Assembly (NCBI GenBank): GCA_012798185.1
Contig: JAAZNS010000270.1
Span: 1 to 10,406 of the forward strand
Origin: Chloroflexota bacterium
GTDB lineage: Bacteria; Chloroflexota; Anaerolineae; Anaerolineales; UBA4823
DNA length: 10,406 nucleotides
Reading direction: 5' to 3'
Shown piece by piece: positions 1-5,841 of this stretch. How positions within the stretch are numbered: the first letter of the stretch is position 1; each line of letters opens with the position of its first letter. The notes beneath the pieces are model-generated. The model was not told the DNA's origin. It saw only the letters and a program-made list of their open reading frames with translations, and did not search any database. A program made the translations under genes and the position numbers.

Positions 1-328
1 AATCTAACCCCTGCTGAGATCCGGACGTAATGAGTACATTATCTGCAGTAACCTTTATCCCATAACGATCAGAATGACGGACAATCATCTCCCGTAAAGG
101 TAAATATCCTTCTGTAGTGCCATATTGCAATGCCAATTCACCATGATCTCGAATTACGGTCTGACATGCTTCGGTAAATTCTTTCAAAGGAAATACATCC
201 GGTGCAGGAAGCCCTCCTCCAAATGAGATAATATCGGGTTGTTCAGTCAATTTTAATAACTCCCGCACGGCTGAACTCCCCATTCGTTGGGTTCGCATTG
301 CATAGCGATGATCCCAAGGTGTCTGCAT
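1..328 (-). CDS. PLP-dependent aminotransferase (LysN/MocR-type class I/II), N-terminal part, cut by window edge
   Basis: The first 109 residues are visible; the rest lies beyond the left edge. The translation contains SFGGGLPAPDVFP (about residues 35-47), LQYGTTEGYLPLRE (67-80) and NVLITSGSQQGLD (97-109). These are the substrate-lid, Y-G-x-x-x-G-x-x-x-L-R and S-G-S-Q-Q-x-L-D blocks typical of the 2-aminoadipate/aromatic aminotransferase group of fold-type I PLP enzymes. The catalytic lysine is outside the window. The ATG at 326-328 has an excellent ribosome binding site (AAAGGAGT on the minus strand, 333-340). No DNA-binding (GntR) domain precedes the aminotransferase fold, so it is a stand-alone transaminase and not a full MocR regulator. 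It lies 75 nt downstream of the glyA-gcvT stop with an intrinsic terminator between them, so it is probably not simply co-transcribed. The amino donor and acceptor cannot be told from this part. Confidence 0.9.
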   Translation of the reverse strand, partial: MQTPWDHRYAMRTQRMGSSAVRELLKLTEQPDIISFGGGLPAPDVFPLKEFTEACQTVIRDHGELALQYGTTEGYLPLREMIVRHSDRYGIKVTADNVLITSGSQQGLD

Positions 329-360
329 TCTTACTCCTTTCTTATGCTATCTAATATAGT

Positions 361-397
361 AAAAATAAACAGCACGGGATGATACCGTGCTGTTTTT
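361..397 (-). terminator. Intrinsic terminator after glyA-gcvT, symmetrical (could act both ways)
   Basis: A perfect 11-bp stem (AAACAGCACGG at 367-377 with CCGTGCTGTTT at 385-395) closes a 7-nt loop. On the minus strand it is followed by ATTTTTA. It starts 8 nt past the glyA-gcvT stop codon. T-rich tracts flank both sides, so it could also stop plus-strand transcription. Confidence 0.88.
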
Positions 398-403
398 ATC
401 TTT

Positions 404-3400
404 TCACTTAGGAAAGCGACTAAGGACTAGTGCCATATTGGGCAATAGAACTCTATCGCCTATATTGGTGCTAAACATTACTGTTTTTGGATCAGATTTT
501 TGAGTAATAAAGATTTGTGTGCCCTCCTCTGAATACTTTTTAGGAACATATGCCTGTCCGGTCAGGAAACCGTCACTATCTATGGCGCAACTGGTTACCC
601 AGCCGATCACTTTTCCACGTTTGTCGATAACGATATCTTGCGGGTGAGCCATTCTCACCCCTTTTTCCGAAAATCGAAATCGTACAACCTCGCCATCGCG
701 TGATTTTTCTTTCTCGATAAATGGTTTTCGTCCAATAAACCATGGTTTATATGTTTTTACATAACTGCCAAATCCTGCCTGACCAACACTTAAATTTTTC
801 TCGCCTCCCATTTCATGACCATATAATGGTAAACCAGCTTCAGTTCGTAGCGAATCTCTGGCGCCTAAGCCAACAGGTTTGATGCCAAAAGGTTCACCAA
901 CCTGGAGTAATTTTTGGAATAATGCAGCAGCCTTTTCCGGGTGTACAAATAATTCAAAAGCCATTTTCTCCCCAGTATAACCTGTACGTGAGATGACCAA
1001 ATCAAAACCACCCACGTTTGCTTCACACAATTGTGTCCTTTGCAAAGACATGATGGCTTTTTTATCCATTTCGCTTACACCAAGCGATAATAATATTTCT
1101 CTTGATAATGGTCCTTGCAGTGCAATGTCTACTCGCATATCGGCTCCTTCACTAGGATTGCGAAGATTTCGTAAATGCACATTTCGACCATATGCTTTAA
1201 CCCATGGCTGATCTCTATCTACACATACCTTACCATCTTTTACCGAATTTAACCATTTCCAATCCTTGTCGTCATTAGAAGCATTTACAACGATTAGATA
1301 TTTTTCCTTTGATCGGCGGTAGATCAATAAGTCATCGATCACATTCGCATCGGGATCCATGAGATGGGTATAACATGATTCTCCAACACCTAAGGATGTA
1401 ATATCATTTCCAACAACGCTATCCAGGAATGCACAAGCATCATCCCCTTCTGCTTGATACACACCCATATGAGCTACATCGAATAATCCGGCTGCTTTTC
1501 GCACTGCCTGGTGCTCTTCAACTACTGAGGTATACCATACGGGCATTTCCCATCCGGCAAATGGAATGATTTTTGCGCCTAATTGTTTGTGTAAAGTATA
1601 AAGGGGTGTCCGTTTTAGCGGAGATTCTTGCTCATACCACTGAAAATCAGGCAAGGCAACATCCTGTCTTTCAGGCATACCAATAAAATAAGGTTTCTCT
1701 TTTCCAGAAGCAGCTATAGATTCCGTAACTTCCTTTCCAATATTTCGTATCGGTTCTTTATCAGATTCTTTTACAATGATTACTCCGGGAAGTTTCATTT
1801 CGATATCGCGGCCAAAATCTACAAACCCATCGGATAAGTCTCTCAACCATGCTGCGACTAACCCTGCTTGTGATTTCTCGATAGACAATCGAAATTGCGA
1901 TGGAGAATCGCAAGTAAGAACCCCATTCACTTTATCTTCAGGGGTATAAATTTCAACTGGAAGGGAATCCCCAGGCATTAATGCAGATATATCGCAGCTT
2001 ACGGCAAAATTCAAGAATGATCGAATATTTTCTCCCATTAATTCATATACCGCATATTTTTCAGTATTAGGGACATCATCGATGTAGTAAAAATGCGGAT
2101 AACCATGTTTATTAATTTCGTAATCAATGGATAAATTTTCAGCAAGACTACGAACTTTTACTTTGGCATTTTCAAGAACCATAAAATTAACTTTTGATTT
2201 TCGCAATTTCCCTTTTCTGCCAATTTGGGTATATGGTTTGGTGGATTTCAGAATATCAGACATGACATTTGCTAAATATTGCATATCTTTTTCTTTCATT
2301 CCCCTCTGGGTTACCCAGGGTGTACCCAGCCGTATACCCGATGGATCGGCAGCTGAGAGATCCCCAGGAATCGTGTTGCGGTTAACAACAATCCCTGCGA
2401 TATCTAGTATGCGCGCAGCTTGATCTCCAGATAAAGCTGTACCATCAATACCTTTTATCGAACTACAATCAAGATTCATTAGATGAGTATTTGTTCCGCC
2501 ATAAGGAATTCGGAATCCATTTTCTCTGAATTGCTCACAAAAAGCAATACAATTCTTTACAATCTGGTGTTGCAATTCTGCAAATTTTGGTGTTCTAGCC
2601 AATTTAAATGTTAATGCTATCGCTCCAAATACATTTACATGAGGACCACCTTGTTCGCCTGGAAAAACTGCCCGATCGATTTTTTTAGCCAAAACCGGGT
2701 CAGTAGTTAGAATACAGGCACCTCGCGGACCGCACAGGGATTTATGTGTGGTAAACGTAATAATATCTGCGTATCCCACTGGCGATGGGTATGCTCCCCC
2801 TGCTACCAAACCTGCCACATGGGCAATATCAGCAAATAAATACGCACCGACTTTCTGGGCAATTGCCTTGAATTTTGCCCAATCCACCGCCCAGGGATAA
2901 GAAGAATACCCAGCAATGATAAATTTGGGATTGGTTTTTATAGCTAATTCTTCGACCGCTTCATAATCGATCTGTTCTGTTTTCGGATCGATGGTGTAAT
3001 GAACTGCCTTATAATATTTCCCCGAACGATTTACCGAAGATCCATGGGATAAATGCCCGCCATGTAATAAATTCATACCCATGATGGTATCACCAGGGTT
3101 AACTAATGCATGATATACCGCATTATTTGCAGGGGCTCCAGATAGAGCCTGTACATTTACATATATCTCATCGGCTGTAACACCATTGGCAGCAAACAAT
3201 TCAGCACACCGGCGGCGCGCCAAAGCTTCGACCGTATCAGCATATTCCACACCTTTATAATATCTTGGGTCAGAAAACCGCCGGTAATATGCTAATCGTT
3301 CCTCGTAATCTAGAATTTTCTCTTCAGTAAACCAGCGTGTTTCTTCATCGGGATATCCCTCAGCATAGATGTTTTGGAATGGTGAACTCAAAACCTGCCG

Positions 3401-3535
3401 GATAGCTAGTGGGGCAGTACTCTCGCTGGGAATTAATATAATTTTCCGATATTGTCTCTCCGATTCCAAATCGATCAACTCGTTTAAAGACGGGTCTAAA
3501 TCGGCAATTGAACCACGAAATAAGAAATCATTCAT
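404..3535 (-). CDS. glyA-gcvT: Serine hydroxymethyltransferase / glycine cleavage T-protein (aminomethyltransferase) fusion
   Basis: One 1043-residue protein. Residues about 1-432 are SHMT: YAEGYP (57-62), HGGHLSHGS (158-166), DIAHVAGLVAGG (236-247), PLP lysine K265 in FTTHKSLCGPRG, and the carboxylate-binding arginine R402 in SGIRLGTPW. Residues about 639-1043 are GcvT: LKRTPLYTLHKQLGAK, PFAGWEMPVWY, GLFDVAHMG, the folate-site aspartate D758 in NASNDDKD, RTGYTGE (850-856), GARDSLRTEAGLPLYGHEM (891-909), and a C-terminal barrel domain. Both activities should be intact: serine to glycine plus methylene-THF, and release of methylene-THF and ammonia from aminomethyl-lipoyl H-protein. The linker (about 433-638) holds a degenerate copy of the GcvT N-terminal region. 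The SHMT part has about 26 extra residues after YAEGYP. The ATG at 3533-3535 has GGAG six bases upstream. No gcvH or gcvP is in the window. The gene is monocistronic, with its own promoter and terminator. The domain calls are certain; coupling of the two activities is inferred. Confidence 0.96.
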   Translation of the reverse strand: MNDFLFRGSIADLDPSLNELIDLESERQYRKIILIPSESTAPLAIRQVLSSPFQNIYAEGYPDEETRWFTEEKILDYEERLAYYRRFSDPRYYKGVEYADTVEALARRRCAELFAANGVTADEIYVNVQALSGAPANNAVYHALVNPGDTIMGMNLLHGGHLSHGSSVNRSGKYYKAVHYTIDPKTEQIDYEAVEELAIKTNPKFIIAGYSSYPWAVDWAKFKAIAQKVGAYLFADIAHVAGLVAGGAYPSPVGYADIITFTTHKSLCGPRGACILTTDPVLAKKIDRAVFPGEQGGPHVNVFGAIALTFKLARTPKFAELQHQIVKNCIAFCEQFRENGFRIPYGGTNTHLMNLDCSSIKGIDGTALSGDQAARILDIAGIVVNRNTIPGDLSAADPSGIRLGTPWVTQRGMKEKDMQYLANVMSDILKSTKPYTQIGRKGKLRKSKVNFMVLENAKVKVRSLAENLSIDYEINKHGYPHFYYIDDVPNTEKYAVYELMGENIRSFLNFAVSCDISALMPGDSLPVEIYTPEDKVNGVLTCDSPSQFRLSIEKSQAGLVAAWLRDLSDGFVDFGRDIEMKLPGVIIVKESDKEPIRNIGKEVTESIAASGKEKPYFIGMPERQDVALPDFQWYEQESPLKRTPLYTLHKQLGAKIIPFAGWEMPVWYTSVVEEHQAVRKAAGLFDVAHMGVYQAEGDDACAFLDSVVGNDITSLGVGESCYTHLMDPDANVIDDLLIYRRSKEKYLIVVNASNDDKDWKWLNSVKDGKVCVDRDQPWVKAYGRNVHLRNLRNPSEGADMRVDIALQGPLSREILLSLGVSEMDKKAIMSLQRTQLCEANVGGFDLVISRTGYTGEKMAFELFVHPEKAAALFQKLLQVGEPFGIKPVGLGARDSLRTEAGLPLYGHEMGGEKNLSVGQAGFGSYVKTYKPWFIGRKPFIEKEKSRDGEVVRFRFSEKGVRMAHPQDIVIDKRGKVIGWVTSCAIDSDGFLTGQAYVPKKYSEEGTQIFITQKSDPKTVMFSTNIGDRVLLPNMALVLSRFPK

Positions 3536-3562
3536 CTTTTACTCCAAATAATTATTTCCTTG

Positions 3563-3590
3563 ATTATATACTCAAGAATTTCTATTTCAA
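3563..3590 (-). promoter_or_regulatory. Sigma70-type promoter of glyA-gcvT
   Basis: On the minus strand, TTGAAA (3585-3590) and a consensus TATAAT (3563-3568) are separated by 16 bp. The predicted start near 3555 gives a leader of about 20 nt containing the GGAG site. No riboswitch-sized leader exists, so a glycine riboswitch is excluded here. Confidence 0.75.
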
Positions 3591-3596
3591 TATGAT

Positions 3597-3643
3597 AAAA
3601 ATCTCCCATAAAATTGCCACTACAGTCGCCTATTCCATGGGAG
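3597..3643 (-). terminator. Probable intrinsic terminator after the MmpS-like gene
   Basis: On the minus strand, CTCCCAT (3643-3637) pairs with ATGGGAG (3609-3603) across a long 27-nt loop, followed by ATTTTTA. It lies 30 nt after the stop at 3674 and just upstream of the glyA-gcvT -35 box, where a terminator would be expected. The long loop lowers confidence. Confidence 0.5.
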
Positions 3644-3673
3644 CATACGATTATCTAAACGAAAAATAAATAT

Positions 3674-4075
3674 TTAAGGAACAATGCCAGCACAAGAAAC
3701 TTTGTCGTTCGGGGCTGTCGCAGTATCCGATTTCCATTCTTTTCCATCCAATATGAGTTTACATTCGATCGTCCCAGCTTGCGAAGGGTTCCCAGCTGTT
3801 AAAACTACTACAAGCGATGGTTTTGCTTTTATCGATAAATGCCAGGGGATAGACATTTCTTCCGCTTTGGTCGTGGTTCCATCTTCACGTGTATAAGTAA
3901 TAATTGCTATAGCCGAAGAACCTTTAACCTGATAAGTTAGTGTATGCGGTGATGGGTTAGGTTTATCGAAAACGCCAAGATAATAAAAAACCCCAAAAAT
4001 AATAGTGTTTACTATCACCAGAATCACTATATCTAATAGCAATCTGGATTTTCTACGGTTTGGCGCCTCAACCAT
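3674..4075 (-). CDS. Small membrane-anchored MmpS-like protein (hypothetical)
   Basis: 133 residues. A short basic N-terminus (NRRKSR) is followed by one hydrophobic segment at about residues 13-33 (LLLDIVILVIVNTIIFGVFYY in order) and an extracytoplasmic domain of about 95 residues rich in beta-strand patterns. Blocks such as TYQVKGSSAIAIITYTREDG, IPWHLSIKAKP, GTIECKLILDGKEW and the terminal CAGIVP match the layout of MmpS-type domains: a Y-x-V-x-G start, I-T-Y, a P-W before the middle strand, two cysteines (in IECK and SCAG) and a D-G-K turn. In Actinobacteria MmpS proteins partner MmpL transporters, but no transporter is nearby, so function is unknown. The ATG lies two bases after the tRNA-Val 3' end; there is no Shine-Dalgarno sequence and no room for one. 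Internal TTG and GTG codons also lack a ribosome binding site and would cut into the membrane segment. Translation would be leaderless after tRNA processing, or weak. Confidence 0.72.
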   Translation of the reverse strand: MVEAPNRRKSRLLLDIVILVIVNTIIFGVFYYLGVFDKPNPSPHTLTYQVKGSSAIAIITYTREDGTTTKAEEMSIPWHLSIKAKPSLVVVLTAGNPSQAGTIECKLILDGKEWKSDTATAPNDKVSCAGIVP

Positions 4076-4077
4076 AA

Positions 4078-4151
4078 TGGGCGGAATAGGACTCGAACCT
4101 ACGACCTCCTCTGTGTAAGAGAGGCGCTCTAACCAACTGAGCTATCCGCCC
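4078..4151 (-). tRNA. tRNA-Val (anticodon UAC)
   Basis: The 7-bp acceptor stem GGGCGGA (4151-4145) pairs with TCCGCCC (4085-4079), with discriminator A at 4078. The D-arm has AGCTCAGTTGGTTAGAGC. The anticodon arm is CCTCT-CTTACAC-AGAGG, placing TAC at positions 34-36. The T-arm has the standard GGTTCGAGTCC. The CCA tail is not encoded: the sequence after the discriminator is TTATGG, where ATG starts the next gene. Confidence 0.97.
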
Positions 4152-4170
4152 GGTTTTCTACAGCGTGCAT

Positions 4171-4200
4171 ATTGTACCACTGCCTATATTTTCTCGTAAA
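4171..4200 (-). promoter_or_regulatory. Promoter of the tRNA-Val / MmpS-like unit
   Basis: On the minus strand, TTTACG (4200-4195) and TACAAT (4176-4171) are 18 bp apart, placing the start about a dozen bases before the mature tRNA 5' end. The position is as expected for a tRNA promoter; the -35 box is only partly consensus. Confidence 0.55.
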
Positions 4201-4644
4201 GAACGGGTTTACCTGACATATTTCTTAAGTTTTGATTTCCATTTTTTACATATTTTCCATGGCGTGTTTGTCAACTGCACACGAACCCCATGAAGCAAGG
4301 GATGGCAAACCAAAATTCTACTAGCTGAATCATATGAGTTTGAGAATGGATCTATCCCTATGTGAAAGTTATTAATTCATCTAATTAAATTATTATAAGC
4401 ATATTCTTGTTATTACTAAAATCAGTGTATGAAAAATTAAATGGGTAATACGTTGGAAATGTTTATCTATGAAAACCCACGAGTGTTTGATATTAATTAA
4501 TAAATCGCTGTTGTCCAAAAATATCGATTTCTCACTCGAAGTGGGAAAAATAATAATGAATGTCTCGTTATATAATTTCCTCCTTCAAATATCAGCAATT
4601 AATACAAAATCTCTTTTTTGTATCTGTATCTTGTTCGATAATAA

Positions 4645-4714
4645 TTCGTGCAGCACGAAAAACCCATAAAACCCATACATTTTTATGCATTTTAAGCGCA
4701 TTCGTGCGCACGAG
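4645..4714. repeat. Pair of near-identical palindromes flanking a tandem 9-mer
   Basis: TTCGTGCAGCACGAA (4645-4659, perfect 7-bp arms around one base) and TTCGTGCGCACGAG (4701-4714, containing the perfect 12-bp palindrome TCGTGCGCACGA) share the same half-site, with centres about 55 bp apart. Between them AAAACCCAT is repeated exactly twice in tandem (4659-4667, 4668-4676). These could be operators for a dimeric regulator or small hairpins. No intact gene lies nearby to be regulated, so their role is unknown. Confidence 0.5.
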
Positions 4715-4848
4715 AAATTTCTAAAAGATAAATCTCTCAACATTTTTCGGGGAGGCAATTAAAAAAAATGGAAATTTGTGTATAGTTAACAGAAATAAAT
4801 AACTGAATTGACAATATATAGCAAACATGACTAGTACAATATCAATTA

Positions 4849-5254
4849 CCAGAATAATACCCCTATTCCAGATTGTGAACCTAAATCCACTAAAATAATA
4901 CCGGAGCCACTGTTTGTATTACAGATACTTGTTTTCGAAAATGATTACTTGTGTGTTGTTCAGGTAGTGTAAATAAATGGTCCAAAATTAATCCGATATG
5001 CAAGTTTAATCATTTATTATCTCGGATAACGTAATAGTGACAAACTAAATCGCTAACAAAACCATATTGTAACAAGTTGGCGTTCCAGTTACCGCAACCA
5101 ACGAGAAGTAAGATGCCATGTATCCCCCTTGCACACTTCTCAACAGTTCTTCTACATTATTAACCATATATTTTTTGGATGAAATGCAAATATGATCCAA
5201 ATTAATTGTGATAATATCCACAGTTGAACCCGTGATAATGGCGATTTTCCCAAT
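4849..5254 (-). pseudogene. Possible decayed DegV-family (fatty-acid-binding) gene remnant
   Basis: On the minus strand a 69-codon open stretch (5254-5048) begins I-GKIAIITGSTVDI. This resembles the DegV opening M-x-KIAIVTDSTADI with ATG changed to ATT and the conserved Asp changed to Gly (GAT to GGT is one base). Its end, FSLVAVTGTPTCYNMVLLAI, follows the DegV block LSIHISSGLSGTYQSALLAA in spacing and hydrophobic pattern, then hits TAG (5047). In another frame, SGSGIILVDLGSQSGIGVLF (4911-4852) resembles the next DegV block, V-V-D-S-x-S-A-S-M-G-L-G. Weaker echoes follow in order: LLINIK (4503-4486), like the LLNIKP block, and PSLASWGSCAV (4305-4273), like the C-terminal P-V-I-G-T-H-x-G-P-G-A-L. 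The start codon is lost, frames are broken and the spacing is distorted. The comparison is from memory of the family and in AT-rich sequence may be partly chance. Confidence 0.33.
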
Positions 5255-5408
5255 GAGGATTCTTGTCTATTCTTGATCCTTGTAATAATTTTAGGAATTA
5301 GTGAAAACTGGCAAATAGGAAAAGATATTGTTTCTGTAAGTTGCTATTTTATGAAGTACGGTTTTGATCTTCTAATATATTTTAAAGATAATCGTTCGCG
5401 TAACCGAG

Positions 5409-5448
5409 AAAAAACTCCTTTCACATTTTGCTATAATTGAAAGGAGTT
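5409..5448 (-). terminator. Intrinsic terminator ending the hydantoinase-type operon
   Basis: On the minus strand, AACTCCTTTCA (5448-5438) and TGAAAGGAGTT (5423-5413) form an 11-bp perfect stem with a 14-nt loop, followed by a T run at 5414-5409. It lies 48 nt past the stop of the EthD-type gene, the last of the operon. Confidence 0.88.
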
Positions 5449-5496
5449 GTAAGTAATTACGGTATTCCAAAGGTTTTATAAATATCAATTGTGCAT

Positions 5497-5823
5497 TTAT
5501 ACCTTTTTTTCTTCGCTTAGTATTTCTTTCGAAATCAGAAATATTGGGTCAGCAAGGTTTTCCAACCATTTTTCTAACTTTTCCTGATATGCCGGATCAT
5601 AAAAAGATTTTTCAAAGGTCTCCTGGTCGGTAAAATATGCTTCTGTAAGATATTTATATGGCACATTTTCCGATTTCCAAGTGTTCTCAATCACATAAAA
5701 ATCGCTCTTTATCAGTCCTGGCATCTCCATGTTTTCTTTTTGGTGCGTCGTAGTTCTCCAACGAATAAATTCTTCGTGATCAGCCCCAGGGGGTAAGTTA
5801 TAGAGTACAGTCAATTTAATCAT
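5497..5823 (-). CDS. EthD-fold small protein (dimeric alpha/beta barrel)
   Basis: 108 residues starting MIKLTVLYNLPPGAD, then HEEFIRWRTTTHQ, a middle YLTEAYFTDQETFEKSF and a C-terminal helix rich in charged residues. The opening strand with a tyrosine, a helix ending in a histidine (x-W-R-x-x-x-H) and a second ferredoxin-like half with F-x-D-x-E-x-F are the EthD pattern. The family was named from ethyl tert-butyl ether degradation loci. Its members are small dimers of largely unproven function, found beside catabolic enzymes. The ATG at 5821-5823 was chosen because GGGTG lies six bases upstream and EthD proteins usually begin M-I-K-L; an in-frame GTG at 5830-5832 would add three residues but has no ribosome binding site. 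It follows the M24 peptidase by 18 nt, so it is the last gene of the operon. A role in handling the pathway's cyclic or small substrate is inferred only from position. Confidence 0.82.
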   Translation of the reverse strand: MIKLTVLYNLPPGADHEEFIRWRTTTHQKENMEMPGLIKSDFYVIENTWKSENVPYKYLTEAYFTDQETFEKSFYDPAYQEKLEKWLENLADPIFLISKEILSEEKKV

Positions 5824-5841
5824 GTTGTTCACCCATTGTAA

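Larger units (their letters stand above)
4201..5408. other. Long gene-free, AT-rich region
   Basis: About 1.2 kb between the tRNA promoter and the operon terminator holds no convincing intact gene. The longest plus-strand frame (4469-4669, 66 codons) and a 52-codon minus-strand frame (4743-4585) lack ribosome binding sites and recognisable motifs. What can be seen is a possible decayed DegV-family gene on the minus strand, two near-identical palindromes with a tandem 9-mer between them, and an isolated AAGGAGG (minus strand, 4585-4579) with no start codon at a useful distance. The many stop codons in all frames look like decayed former coding sequence. Confidence 0.6.

Noticed and set aside
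993..2423. Plus-strand frames opposite glyA-gcvT (993-1211, 1628-1837, 2127-2423)
   Set aside because: They are antisense to a gene with strong conserved motifs throughout, have no ribosome sites and encode no recognisable protein.
3536..3673. Glycine riboswitch before glyA-gcvT
   Set aside because: The promoter leaves a leader of only about 20 nt, and the upstream hairpin fits a terminator of the preceding gene.
4078..4151. tRNA-Val as an integration site for a mobile element
   Set aside because: Integrases use the tRNA 3' end, which here abuts the MmpS-like gene. I see no repeat of the tRNA 3' end elsewhere in the window and no integrase.
4469..4669. 66-codon plus-strand frame in the gene-free region
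   Set aside because: No ribosome binding site, low-complexity Ile/Leu/Ser/Asn composition expected of AT-rich noise, no recognisable motif, and it overlaps the palindrome at its 3' end.
4585..4743. 52-codon minus-strand frame starting MLRDLSFRNF
   Set aside because: No ribosome binding site before its ATG; it spans the two palindromes and the tandem 9-mer; composition looks random. A strong AAGGAGG (4585-4579) directly after it has no ATG, GTG or TTG at a useful distance.
5103..5151. Inverted repeat GAGAAGT / ACTTCTC as a possible hairpin
   Set aside because: Seven-base arms with a loop of over 25 nt and no T-tract; easily chance, and it lies inside the possible DegV remnant.
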